From positions 15,261,927-15,325,926 of the forward strand of contig JANJXV010000024.1 in the NCBI GenBank assembly GCA_024803745.1: a DNA stretch of 64,000 nt, given 5' to 3'. The notes under the pieces are model-generated. The model searched no databases and was not told where the DNA came from. It worked only from the letters and a program-made list of their open reading frames with translations. This DNA is from Megascapheus bottae. Lineage: Eukaryota > Chordata > Mammalia > Rodentia > Geomyidae. Every line of letters starts with the position of its first letter. Within the stretch, counting starts at the first letter, position 1. Position numbers and translations under genes: made by a program. Shown one piece after another: positions 11,986-24,540 of this stretch.

Positions 11986-13504
11986 ATGCATACATAATAA
12001 ATTCATATATACATACATTTATGTATAATTCCTACCATAAACTATCTTCTCCATGGAACCCATCCCCATTTGTCATAAAGTTTGTGGGATGTCTTGCATT
12101 AACAGATTGTTACCTTGAGAAAGAAGAGATTTTGCAGAACCTAAACTAGACCTAACATATAGAAGACTCTTTCCTTATGAAAGGAAAAATAAAGTCTGGT
12201 GACCAATCAATGGCAACAAAGAAACAAGAGTGAAAAAAGAAACACTACCTGAATAGGTCCTAAATTGTTAGTAACAAGGTCATTAGGATATGGTGAAAAT
12301 TGAAAAACTGTTAAGGTAACAATTTCAAAAAAATCTCTTAAAAACCAATTTAAATCTAAGATGAGACCAACAGTTATTCTTGATTAACAAAACTTACAGA
12401 GAAACATATAAGACAGTTTTATAAGAGAATATTTTCGAACTTATTAACTGATAACAGCAAAAACTTTTATTTCCCTTAAAATATTTACAAATAGTACCAG
12501 AAATAGGTTAAATAAAAGTCAGCATTTCATTTATTTAAATGCTTATCATGAACATATATTTTATTGCCATTCCTGATTTTAGGACAAATGATTATAAATG
12601 TAAGGCAGGAAGAATATCTACCAATATCTTGCTCTGCTGTGTGGATAAACTTTAAAAGAAGTAATTTTCTCAAAAGAAACATGGTTTTCTTTGGGTAATG
12701 GTAGGATTGAAACAGTACATTATATAAAATGAGCTTTGGGAAATATGGGCAGTATGGTTTCAAGTCAGCAAATACTCTACCACTTTTCTGTATCTCAGTG
12801 AAAATGAAACAAAAAAAAACAAAACAATTTAAAATAGTATAGACAATTTTGTCTTGACATATACAAATCAAAGAAGACATTTACCCTCAATTGAGGAACT
12901 GAGTTTAGTCCTTACCTTCCACTGAAACATTTGTTTGTACTATAGAAAGTACTCCACCAATGAACATGAAAGATAGTTGGTGGGGTCTGATCAATATCCA
13001 GGGTTTTTGTTTATTTTTCAAACACTCAGAACAAAGTCAGTAGAAAGCTTTGTAAGAAATACAAAAGGAAATTTAAGTTGCAAGAAGATGATATCAGAGA
13101 TTCATATCAAAAGGTATTTTAGATGGTTCCTCATATAATTTTAATGATAATAATTCTCTAATCCCTGGATGCTTTTTGAAAGAATTTAGTTTAAAAAATA
13201 AGTCAAGTCATAAGAAAGAAAATACTGCCTACAGTGAATTTCTTTTTCCTCAGAGGACTATGTTGAGGTACTTGCTTTTGTAATGAAAAGGAATTTGGTG
13301 AGTTTGGTTCAATGGTGAATACTTTTATTCTTAGCTGTGACAGGATCATTAGGAGAGGAATAGCGGTGCAAGACTAACCACTCTAGGGCTTCCTGGCATG
13401 TTTCCATGCCAGTGGAGATGCCAGTCATGCATCCATGAGTCCATGTTGTCATTCCCAGCACTTGAAGGGATGATATGGAGGATACAATGTTCTCATTCAT
13501 TACT
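11986..13504. other. Intronic sequence, no gene recognised
   Basis: Very AT-rich. The longest minus-strand open frame (12527-12880, 117 codons) has no recognisable domain and lies in low-complexity AT sequence. Confidence 0.5.
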
Positions 13505-14115
13505 TCTTTTTCTTTTTAATTTTATTCTCTTTAGGTAGTTGTACAAAGGAGCTGCCATTCAACAGAGCAGTTTATAAACACAGTGTCTCTTGATCAGTGA
13601 CACCCCTTTCACACACTCACCCCTCCCAACCCACCCCTTCACTTTTCCTAATTTTAGGTTATGTATTGAATTTTTCCATTTAACAAAGCAATTTATGTAT
13701 ATAATACATATTGATCTGTGTCAACCTCCTCTAGAATCTACCTAACCCCCCTTCTTTTTGTCAGTTTTTTGGCATATACAATGCATTCTTGCCTGCATTC
13801 TACTTATTTCCTTCATTCGTTCTTCTATCCCTGTCCTCTTTATGCCCCCCTAACAGCATTAGCCATTCCCTAAGAGTCATTTGGTTGCCTTGACTCTAGA
13901 ATTAAGACTAGATGCATTCTCCAAGGATTCTATTATACTTCAGCTAATTCACTTATAATTGCTTAGGTGCCACCATTGTGCTTACTTGTAGATTTGCATG
14001 CACATTCTATCTCCCAATAATGAGGGAAATCCCACAACTTGTGCTTCTTTAGGTCTGGCTTGCTTCACTTAACATAATCCTTTCCAAGTCTTTCCCTATT
14101 ACTGTTTAAAATAAA
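13505..14115 (-). mobile_element. L1 3' end (3' UTR and extreme ORF2 end)
   Basis: The T-rich start, pyrimidine-rich 3' UTR complement (CACCCCTCCCAACCCACCCC) and the GGCTTGCTTCACTTAACATA block match the end of ORF2 seen in the better-preserved copies at 54.4 and 57.3 kb. 5'-truncated and old. Confidence 0.7.
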
Positions 14116-14633
14116 TAAATAAATAAAACCTCTGCAAGGTTGGCCCAAATATCTATTTAGAAAAAGTAAATTCTTGTTCTGGGCTGATTTCCCAAATCAC
14201 AGACCTTCTCTGTAATGTTCAAATTAAAACCAAAAAGTACGAGCTGATGTGCATATGGCACATCACCAGAGGGTCACTTATACAGCCTTTCTTCCAGATA
14301 GCAACTTCTTCAAGCTCCACAGTCTCACTCCCAAAACCTGTCTTCCTCATTCCTTGGTCTAGAGGAGCTGGACCACAAAATCACAGTATCACAGGGTTAT
14401 GGTTAACAAACCATTTTAAATGTAGAAATGTGACAGCTGAACCAGTCTTATTTTGTTTTAAATTTCCTATCTATTAGCTAGAGAGACATTTGTTCAAAAC
14501 GAGCATAACTACCGCATAAAAGAGGTGGAAGAGAGAAAAGACCTGTTTATACACATAAATATCATATATAAAATCTACCAAATTCAAATGAAAATCTGCT
14601 CCTCAACTAAAAGGACATCCATTGAAGAGGTCT
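14116..14633. other. Intronic sequence, no gene recognised
   Basis: Nothing identified beyond a short AATA repeat at its left edge. Confidence 0.5.
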
Positions 14634-14647
14634 AAAAAACTCAGAAA

Positions 14648-14876
14648 TGCCAGGTGCGGTGGCTCATGCTTGTAATCCTAGTTACTCAGGAGGCTGAGAT
14701 CTGAGGATCAAGGTTCAAAGCCAGACTAGGCAAAAAATTCCTGAGACTCTTCCTTTTCTTCTAGAAAACAGGAAGTGCAGCTTGCCTTAAGGGAAGGGCG
14801 GTAGCCTTGAGCTGAAGAGCTCAGGGACAGAGCCAGGCCTAGTTCAAGGACCATGACCCTCCTTGACCAACAAACA
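14648..14876 (+). mobile_element. B1-ID composite SINE with 14-bp target-site duplication
   Basis: GCCAGGTGCGGTGGCTCATG start, ACTCAGGAGGCTGAGATCTG core, then the ID part with AAGGGAAGGGCGGTAGCCTT and GAGCTGAAGAGCTCAGGGAC. AAAAAACTCAGAAA flanks it at 14634-14647 and 14877-14890. Complete. Confidence 0.93.
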
Positions 14877-14890
14877 AAAAAACTCAGAAA

Positions 14891-16850
14891 GACTATGTGT
14901 ATGCATAATTGTAGGGTAAGAGAATTATTATTTATGTATCAAAAACATAGTTCTTCAGGTGACTCAAAAATTCATGTCCTCAGGCAAATTTTTATGTACT
15001 ATTTTAACACAAAATAACACATTAGTTATTTCAAACAGAATCCTATTTATGTTTACAAATTCAATCCCTCTTCTATATTCTTTTAAGGATACTCTGCTGT
15101 CTCTCAAAAGCTAGCTGAAATCGCTGTTACCTTCTAGGTATTTCTGTTGCTAATAATAATATCTGATATTTGCCCTAACTGCATGTACATACAAATTCAC
15201 ACACCATATTTTGTTTAATGCCATATTCACAAGGAAAGATATCATGAAGGCCATACCACCACCAAGAAATGAGAGGGACAAACAGATGATATGTTCCCAA
15301 GGACAAATGTAGTAGGTCTAATACTTGAAACTACACCCACTTATGTCTCATGATCCTTTGGTGAAGAGGTCTCAAGTTGCTGATACATTCAGTAATTCAT
15401 CAAAGCCTATACCCTCTAAAACTTTTAGGCTTGAGGTTATTCTTATATACCTCAGGTAATTATAAAATTATAACAGGACAAGGACTGAAGAATTACTGCT
15501 TTACAACATTAGCAACTAAAACAAATAACTAAGTACACCTTCCCTCTGATAAAGCAATTCAGGTAAATTCAGCTGGCAGTTCCATTCATTTGGTACAGCA
15601 CAGAATTCAAAGATGATATTCCACACCCATTTAAGGCACAAACAAAACTGGTGAGATCTTATTGCCTGCTTGGTTTTCAGAAAATGTAAAGAATGCTACT
15701 CAAAGTACTTGTTACTATAAATCATAACCATAAATTTTTGGGAAGGCCTTCATAACACAGGTCAGTTCTTAGAATGTAAATAGGCAAGTATGCATCATTC
15801 ACCCCCCTAGAACTTATTTGATGAGCCGGTAACAATGATTAGGTAAATATTACTATCATTCCCTTTGCCAACAATGTAAAAACCACCTTGGGTTTCTATT
15901 TCCCCCTCTGTAGAAAAGTAGATTCCTATATTAGATGAGTAGTGAAGTTCTCAGTAGCAGTAAACTTTTGTGGGTATATAAAATACGCCATTTCATTAAA
16001 CACAGTACCCAAGTTGTTGTTTCCATACTGGTTTTAAGTGCTAGTCCAGAGAGGCATATAGAATTCAACAATCTTGTTCTGTTGTCTGGCATCCCTAGTA
16101 ACCCAGGATTTCGCTGTAACCACCACTGTTTATTTGGCCACTTCTTTAGTAACATTCATTGAGAAACTATCCTTTGCATGATTATTCTTAAATTCCTAGA
16201 ATATAGCTGATATTTCTATAAATGTAGCTACTTTATATAATTTGAGCCTCTAGTTAGATTAAGATACTTACTCTTTTGTCTTTCTGGCATTATTCTTTTG
16301 GGAAATAGGTGTAGGGTCAAATCTAAATGACACATAATATGATTTTTTAATGTATCCAACAGTGAAATGGCAGTCTCTGACTTTAATTACATACTAGTGA
16401 ATTTTAACAAAAAGTTCTAGGAATGCCTGCCAAATCTCTGCAATTTAGAGTAACTGCACCATGAGAGAATATAGTTCACAATTTTCTATGTGCTATTTTC
16501 CTGAGCTACAGAAGCATTTATTATAGTTCTAGTCACATTTTCACCTAATGACAGGATAAACAGATCAACAGACCAATCAACACGGAATCACTCACCCAGG
16601 GTAACCTACAATGTTTTCTTCTCAGTCTTGAATTTTTCTACTCTTATTGCTACTTTCATTCCCTAAATGTGTTACCAACAGTCCACCTACACAAGGTAGA
16701 AAGGACAAGCAGGTCAAGCATTAGGAAGACTAATGTTAAAAAGAGGTGGTGCGGACTGTATCACACGATAGGACATGAAATAGGGGCTCAACATGGCCAA
16801 ATACAACAGCCAGCATGAAGCAGAGGAATGTAAAGAGAGAGCAAGTTTTG
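14891..16850. other. Intronic sequence, no gene recognised
   Basis: No exon or repeat family recognised. Two mirror-strand open frames at 15931-16162 overlap each other and have no support. Confidence 0.5.
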
Positions 16851-16972
16851 GAGCCAAGCATAGTAATGCACATCTGTGATCCCCACACTGGGAAGGTGGA
16901 GGCAGGAGGATCACAAGTTGAGGCCAGCCTGGCTTGCACAATAAGACTTTGACTGAACATCTAGCAAACAAA
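16851..16972 (+). mobile_element. B1-like 7SL-derived monomer
   Basis: GCCAAGCATAGTAATGCACA start, GGAGGCAGGAGGATCACAAG and GAGGCCAGCCTGGCTTGCAC core. There is no ID part, so this is a plain B1-type element, unlike most others here. Confidence 0.75.
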
Positions 16973-17742
16973 GGCTTAGGAATTTGTTAGTGAGGAACCC
17001 TGGAGCTATCAGCTGTCAGAAAAGAATCTGACAAGCAAGTTAGAAGCGGTAATGACTTACACATGACTGAGCCAGCAGTCTATTCACTAAGGTATTAGTT
17101 ACTGAAGCTAATTTTGAGGGCAAAGCCTAGGGAAAACGAAATTCAAGTATTCTATGATAGAAACATTGATGGTGTGACCCTAGAGAGAAAACAAGAGTCA
17201 ATGTGGTTTTAAAATCTCAGTGGGCTTTAAAAAACTCTTATTTTTATGGCCTTAATCAAAGCTTCCGGATCAACACAATGTAATCATCAGGTTAAGCAGA
17301 ATAGATTGTAGTTCCAGGGTAACATCACAGTGCAACTGCTAGCTGCCACCACATTCTCAGGACCACTGCCTGGCAGGGAGATACGCTAAATAAATATATC
17401 TAATCATCTCATAATGCCTTACAAAGAAGCTGGTAAAGAAAAGAATTTTTGCTTACCATAAACACGATCTGCTATGATGTAAGCCAATCAAATGTTGCTT
17501 AGGCATACTCAGTTGGCAGTCTGTTATTTGACTCTAGTGGCTCTAAGTAATAAATGTCCACAAAACATCTCAGTGGGGGAAAGGGGACAGATAAAACCAC
17601 ATAATAAATGCACAACCAAAGCCTCACAGAAGCTTTCTTGTCCACCAGTGCTTACTCAGAAGAAGCTGTTAGTACAGAAAAAGGCAAGGCTTAACTGAAA
17701 TGTCGAGCAAGTCACTGAAGGTCTCTAAATCAAATCACCAAT
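16973..17742. other. Intronic sequence, no gene recognised
   Basis: No gene or repeat recognised. Confidence 0.5.
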
Positions 17743-18155
17743 TAGCTTGGTACAATGGTTCATGCCCGTGATTCTAGATACTTGATAGACTCAGCTTAAG
17801 AGGACTGAGTTTTGGAGCCTGTCTAGCAACATGTTTATTAGACACCACTCATCTCAACACATGTGGGGCTACAAGGATGTCATGCTCACTATATAAGAAA
17901 GAATGGGTGCCAGCCTGGGCAAAAAAAGTTGACAGGCATTCATCTCCCCAGATAAAGCTGAGTATGGTCATATATGCCTGTTACTCCAGCTACAGCAAGA
18001 AGAGTAAAAAGGAAGATGTGGTTCAGGCTAGACTATGGAAAAGGCAAGACCTTGGCTGAAAAGTAAATACAGCTAAAGACCTGGAGCTACGGCTCAAGTG
18101 GTATAGCTGTTTTATGCATAAAGCCTTGAGTTCAACCACCAAAAAAAAAAAAAAA
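17743..18155 (+). mobile_element. Long composite SINE: repeated 7SL-like units plus ID-like tail
   Basis: First unit GCTTGGTACAATGGTTCATG; middle piece with GTGCCAGCCTGGGCAAAA; a later unit at 17956 AAGCTGAGTATGGTCATATA followed by TTACTCCAGCTACAGCAAGA; then an ID-like tail with GAGCTACGGCTCAAGTGGTA and AGTTCAACCACC plus A15. TTACTCCAGCTACAGC is shared with the copy at 10.5 kb. Confidence 0.6.
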
Positions 18156-19034
18156 TCTATGTGGTGAGGAAGAGACAAAAACAAAACAAACAAACAAAAA
18201 AAACCTCTCCCTAAAGAATTATTTTAGGGATTAAATATTACAGTGTTGGGTTAAATCCTTTCAAGCACTTCTGGTTTCTGATAATCTCATAATGGGCCAT
18301 ACCAGTTGAAGATCCTTAATCTTAAAATTCTAAACGCATCAAAACTATAAGTTTTCTATGCATGGACATCAATTCACAAGTGGAAAATTCTATACCTAAC
18401 CACATGAATCAGGTTATGGTTAAAATGTCAAGTGCACTAAAAATATTAAACAAAATTTTCTTTGGGCTATTTGTAAAGGGTCTATATGAAACAATGAATT
18501 TCTGTTTTCTAGACATGGGTCTCATCCCTAAGACAGGCCACCATGTTCATATAACTATTCTAAAAGCTGCAAGGGGGGAGGGGGCCGGAGGGAGGCCAGG
18601 AAGGAGGCAAAATCCAAAACAAACTCCTGGCCACAAGCATTTTGGATGAAGGATTTTAATTGAGTTGCTGTAATGATACTGACACTGCTTTTTCTGGCCA
18701 AGGGCCTTGGAACATGAAGGCTGTTCACAGAATACAGTACCCAGGAAGCCACCCAAAAGCCAAGTGTGAAAAAAGGCTTGTGGATAAAGCTAATTCTATA
18801 TCACTCGCAAGTCATCTAAAAATAAAATAATAGAAGATTCATTAGGGAATAGGATTTATCCCTAAAATTCTACTTGCACTGAAGGTTAATTTCACTTCAA
18901 CTGTAAGTATCACTATTAGAGGCCATGATCAGAAAAGAAGGACCACAGTTGATCTCAAAAGAGCAGTTAATAGGCAACCTGGAAGAACTGTTTCTAAACA
19001 ACATGGGCAACTTGTGACCTACTCACAATTTCAT
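18156..19034. other. Intronic sequence, no gene recognised
   Basis: A short G-rich patch (GGGGGGAGGGGGCCGGAGGG) lies near 18573. No exon or repeat family recognised. Confidence 0.5.
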
Positions 19035-19150
19035 TTAAACAGCTATTTTCATCAAGTATGTACTAAGTGTTAAGTACTAGTCTCTGTATTGCAGATAAAA
19101 CAGGGAACAGACATGATTCTGTGATAGAACTTACAGGAAGACTGAGGATG
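19035..19150 (+). mobile_element. Possible L2 3' fragment
   Basis: ATGTACTAAGTGTTAAGTAC, then TTGCAGATAAAACAGGGAAC and AGAACTTACAGG, follow the order of the L2 3' end (tactatgtgccaggcac...gatacag...gagcttac). Confidence 0.4.
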
Positions 19151-19440
19151 TGAGGAGACATGGCTGTACAAGGTCATCTTAGCTCTCATTCCAAACTTTG
19201 ACTATAGTAAAAAGACATTACTGAGCACTGAGCATGTGACCACTCACTTTTAACATCTCCAAGTACAAAGGAATTCTAGACTGAGGCTAGAAAACTTCAC
19301 CGTATCCATCTCTCACACAAGATTCTGAATCTTGACACAGTAAGGTTTAGATAAAACCCTACAACTTATGATTTGCAATTCTGGGGAGGCTTGAGAAAGC
19401 TAAGCATGAATGAGGAATATGTATATAAAAACAAAATTGA

Positions 19441-19548
19441 GGAAATGGCATCCTGGCTTAAGGGGTAGGGCAGTAGCCTTGAGCTGAAGAGCTCAGGGAC
19501 AACACCCATGACCATAAATAAATAAATAAACAAACAAATAAATAAAAT
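19441..19548 (+). mobile_element. Right half of a B1-ID SINE
   Basis: TGGCTTAAGGGGTAGGGCAG followed by TAGCCTTGAGCTGAAGAGCT, ending in an (AAAT)n/(AAAC)n tail. 5'-truncated. Confidence 0.75.
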
Positions 19549-20089
19549 TGAGAAGTATATTTTATACTGCCATTTTCTCAGATTCTTATTAGAGTAATTA
19601 AGGATTATGAAGAAAATTTAGGATGAGAGAGATATAGCCTTGCCTGAGGAAGCTTCCATGTATTTAACTGGCCTCTTTCTTATCTGTCTACTCTGCAATA
19701 GAATGCAAAGGTGAAGGAATCCCAGGATGCTCCCTGGTCCTCAGTAGCCCTCAGACTAGGAAATCTGCAATAGAATGCTATTTCTTCTCTGCTTTGGTAT
19801 CATAAGATGACATGACTCAAAACCTGTGAGCATTTGCATTCTTCAGACATGCCAATCTCAGATGACATATTAGGAAAGACTGATGGACGTTTCCAAAAAG
19901 GAAAGACTCTATAGTTAGAATATAATGCTGACACATGGCACATAGTGGCAACTGCTCTTGAAAGTTCTGGATACATACAAACTATGAGCAAGTTTGCAGT
20001 AAAGATGTCTCACTTTAGACCTAACATTTCTCAAATGATTTGGTGATGGCCTTCAGCCATATTCTCACAAAGTCACTCATTTAAAAAAA
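19549..20089. other. Intronic sequence, no gene recognised
   Basis: Nothing identified. Confidence 0.5.
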
Positions 20090-20165
20090 TGTATCTCACG
20101 TTTAATATGTGCCAGGTGCTATCACAATGACCAAAAAGGAAACAGCTCTGTCTTCATGGAACCTA
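20090..20165 (+). mobile_element. Possible L2 3' fragment
   Basis: TTTAATATGTGCCAGGTGCT followed by GTCTTCATGGAACCTATATG resembles the L2 3' end. Short. Confidence 0.4.
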
Positions 20166-23100
20166 TATGCTTAATATTTATTTTCAGAGAGCAATTTGTG
20201 GCAATCCAGTACATCAGGCACTGGGTGTTTATCTGAGAAGTTAACCAAGTCATTAAATCCCCTTTGGATGTCATAATCTTTTGCCCCATCGACATTCTTC
20301 ACAAAACACTTGCCCTTGAAAATAAAGAGTCTAGCACAGTCCCCACAAATCCCTTCTGTGAATGAGAAGCTCTGTAACAGATGCCCAGCTGTGTTTATGG
20401 CATGTGTATTAGCGACTACATTTATACAGAATGTGTGTTCCATGACAGATTAATACATGTGTTCATGAATGAGTAGTGAATGCCACTAACTAATTTCTGA
20501 TCATGAATGGCCAAGGTCAAAATCCTATGTTAGTCTCAGTGAACGAATTGGATTTGTGTTTCCTTCATTAAATGCTGATCCTATGTACAGACCTGCTCGA
20601 TATGCCCAGTTCAGATATGGGTACTTCTTTCTGAATGATTCTATGAGCTAATGCCATTTGCAAAGGTTGTAATGACCAAAATGTGTCTATCAATCTAACT
20701 GAAACTAATGTGTTGTAATATAATCTCTTAGGGAGGCAGAGCTGTCTCATGGTCTGAGCATAAAACTGGGAGTAAAAAGCATTTTCTAACACAAGCCCTG
20801 CAATTTCCTTTAAAAAATTTAATACTCGTGTATTTTAATTTTCCAGTCAGCAAAACATGAAAAAATGAGCTTTGGTGGGTATGCCTCAATGATATTTTTG
20901 AAACTTATAAACATAATATCAAGAAGCAAAGTTAATCCCTAATTTTTCAAATTAGATGTGAAGAAAGTTCAAGGAATACATTTTCAATCTCATGCAAATG
21001 AAGGACTTCTTAGCTACAACCTTCTTGTCAGTGGCAAGAAATAAAATAATAATAAAGGAAAGAAGGTATTATTGTTGTCTTTACAACTCAAATTCCTTGC
21101 CCGGAATTGCAATGTTTTATTATTTCTCCTGTCTTTACATGGCATGGCATGTTATTTAAAAAGCCATCATGGCAAACAGAAACGGACTGTTTTGCTGCAC
21201 AGTCTTTCAGAAAGTAAAGGAAACATGGGGAGGTGAGGAAGTAGGTAACTCCCATTGTGGCATCTTCACACTTGTGATCATTATAAGTGCTTACAGAAAA
21301 GGAACGCTGGGCTTTAAAGCTGAATTCTATATTATCTCGTCCAAAGCCCTGGAGCTACCACGGCAAAGCACCGTGGTCCATTCTAATCTCTGAATAGGAG
21401 AAAAAGAAGAGATCATTAAATTACAATTTCCATGCGAATTGGTACAAGTATTTCCTACCAACAGGATTAATATGAAAGCAAGATCCCAGAATAAAGCTGC
21501 TCAGCAGAGAGGATGGCAGTTTAGTGTCTTGTAAATTTGATTTCACTGAAAGGCCTGACACATCATAATAGTGAAATCCTATTTACTGTAGCAAGCAGGA
21601 TGGATAATGCTATTTAATACCTGGTGTACTGTGTGCTGTCCACTCACAGCTTTGTACTCCATGTTCTCATCTTACCTTAAGGTTAATACTTCTTGACAGC
21701 TGACACAGTAAATAGAGCCCCAAATTAAGTGCTGATCCCATGATTTGCAAATATTTTCTCTAAAGTTAGACATAGAAAAACTGGCTCCAGTTAAGGGGAT
21801 CATTCTAGTGGGATGCTCTTTTTAAACTCACTCAAGAAGACAGGCAAGAAAAAGGAATACTCATATCCCTAAAGCCAGATTAAAAAAGCAATCCAAGGTT
21901 ACTCAAACCACATTTCCCATTCAAAATTTCAGAGTGGTTAACAGAAAAGCCAATGCATTTGGAGGATTTGTTGAATAATGAATTAAGGATAAGACCCTCA
22001 TACTCACTAACCTGTATTGATTTTTTCCCCCAGAGAATGAAATAGATAGGAAAAATCTTGCTTGCTACTTTAAAAAATACTCGCCATAATAAACCTTTTG
22101 GATAGCAGGAAAGAGCACAAAATGGTTCAGCCTTAAGTTTTAAATAGGTGTATGAAAAAAAAATATGGCGATACTGGGCCTTATTACATTTTCTACCTAA
22201 CCATTAATATCTAAGTATGTTTACATGAACTATCATTTCTTGCTGAGAATAACTCTATGGACATTCTCCAAACAGGTTTTCTGAACTCTCTTGTCACCTA
22301 CAATGACATTACAGTTACAGTAGCATTGGCTTCTCTTGCTTTCGATGTGCAAACCTGTGGACTTCACCTCTGCTTCTATAATCCTCAGTAACTACAGAAA
22401 TTACAGGGGACCTGTCTAGATTTCAACATGAATGAGGAAACCAGTACAACATTTCCAAGAATCAAAGGAATACTACATCTCTCTAGGTATGCAAGTGCAA
22501 GCTAGCATAGTTCACACAGGCAAACCCTACAGGAAGTTCTGCTTTTAATCACCATGTGAAGGTGAGCCGCTCACATTCCATGGCCTCAAGAAGTCAACCA
22601 CTGACTTAAAATCATTGACAAATGTTTAGAAAACACTTTGGCGAAAAAAATCCACAAGATTATGTTTATTCCATATAGCCATCTTTATTACGTTATTGCC
22701 ATACTCCTCCCAAAGGCTTGTTTGTATTTCAGAATCTCTGTGGTCCAGCTGTGATTCTATTATATGCTAAGCCAGCCTCACTCATTGATTTATTTTACAA
22801 GATAGACTTCATCTGGTAGTAAAAGTATATAAAAAATTGTTCCTTCTAAGTAATGACACTTTGAAGGAATGGACTCTAACCTGCCCCATTATTGTTTCCT
22901 TTTATTATCATCATTGCCATTATGTTTCACCCCAAGCTTTCCAGAGGAACACAGACACACAATATTAATTGATAAAGAAGCTAAGCAATCAAAAAGTAAA
23001 TTAATCATATAGATAAGTATGACACATTATGATGCAATACAAGAAATGCCATCCACTATAAGTGGCATATATTTAAATTTACTCATTTGATGTAAGAATG

Positions 23101-24154
23101 ACTACAGAATTTAATTAGCAACCTTCACAAGTGAAACTAGTCAAGTGCCTTTCTTCTTAATTGCAATTTATTTTTTCACCTTCCTCTTGAATTAATCTCT
23201 TTGGCCCAACTTATCCAATTCACTCTCTGTCATAATTCTTCAGGGTTTACTGCAGGGCTACACATACAACTGCTGAAATCCAGGAGTCTGTAAGTGGAAA
23301 GTATTATGTGCCACATGGCTAGGTTGATCAGAGGCCTATAATGTCTCATTAAAGCTTTCTCATCGCCCTCAACTCCTGAGGCCACTCCTGAGGGTTTTAT
23401 GAACCCCTTCCTTTCCTTAGGCAGGCCAAGAGAAATGTAGACTCAGTAGAGCTTAGGAGTGAGAAATTAGACACTGTAACCCTCAAAAGCATCAGGTCTT
23501 CAGACATTATGGGGAATTGGTGCTTTTATCCTGGGTGGGTCCTGGGAGATGGCTGAAAGATACTGAAAGATACACGTTTTCCTGAAGAATATATCAATAG
23601 TCCAGACTTTATTGAAATAACCAACAAAATAATTCTGCAAAAGTAAAACAAATGTGTTCCTTATTCCTTCTCGAAAATGAAAGAGACAACTACACTACAG
23701 CAAACACCATGAAGGTATGACAGAATGAATTCCTCAAAAAACAAAAGCTGTTCACAGGCTACAGCTTTCTAACTGAGGTGAAAGAAACACAATTCGATAT
23801 TAAAATGATTTTTAGGCACTATCTGTTGCAGTTGCTAGGTAATAAGCCCTTGTTATACCCTTTTGGTCAAAGTTGTCCTGCTAGTGTCAAGTCCTGGGGA
23901 GAAAATTATACATTTTTGAATACTTAACACTTTCAGGTTATGAGGAGGTAACAATAATCAAATTGTAACAGAAGGAATTAAAAGTTGTATTAAAAGCCAA
24001 AAGGGAGAACTAATACTCTTATCAGCAGGATACCTTTATCTTCCTAATACTGCTGTTACTCAACTTCTTGAGCTTACTGTGCAAGAGTTTTATTTGTACC
24101 ACACATTCCACAGTCCTTTCTTTTCTATGTTATTTTTCAAATACGATCTTGCAA
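20166..24154. other. Long repeat-poor intronic block
   Basis: About 4 kb without a recognisable young SINE or L1, the longest such block in the window. A 90-codon minus-strand open frame (20171-20443) and a 74-codon plus-strand frame (21169-21393) have no recognisable domain or splice context. Confidence 0.5.
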
Positions 24155-24262
24155 TTTTTCCCTCCTTCCTTCCCTCCCTCTTTCTGCTTTACTTTTCTTT
24201 CTCTTTATTTCCTTTCCATTGTTCTTCTTTCCCCTCCCTCCCTACCTTTTTCCTTTCACCTG
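24155..24262 (+). repeat. CCTT-rich pyrimidine tract
   Basis: Imperfect TCCCTCC, CTTTCT and TTCC units. The open frames across it are low-complexity artefacts. Confidence 0.8.
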
Positions 24263-24375
24263 CTTCACAAAGACACAAACAGAGGTAATTATGTCTCTAA
24301 CGTTGTTGGAGTTACTGACATGTAACAGTACCATACTTAGCATATTGAGATCTTTAAACTTTCTTGTTTCTCAAC

Positions 24376-24450
24376 TTTTTGCCTGGGGTGACTGAATTGT
24401 GATCCTAGCAAGTCATTTGGCATTACAAGCATGAGCCGCTGCACCCAGCC
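24376..24450 (-). mobile_element. B1-like fragment
   Basis: GGCATTACAAGCATGAGCCG then CTGCACCCAGCC is the reverse complement of the B1/7SL left end. Truncated. Confidence 0.65.
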
Positions 24451-24454
24451 AGGA

Positions 24455-24540
24455 CTGAAGCTCTTAATGAGTACTTGCCTAGCTTTATGCAAGGATCTAG
24501 GTTCAATTTCAAGTGCTTCAAAACAAATAAATAATAAGAG
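24455..24540 (+). mobile_element. ID monomer SINE
   Basis: GAGTACTTGCCTAGCTTTAT, GGATCTAGGTTCAATTTCAA (B-box area) and an AAATAAATAATAAG tail. Lies tail-to-head against the opposite-strand B1 fragment. Confidence 0.6.

Noticed and set aside
20171..20443. 90-codon minus-strand open frame with several Cys residues
   Set aside because: No recognised family, no splice borders, and it abuts an L2-like relic.
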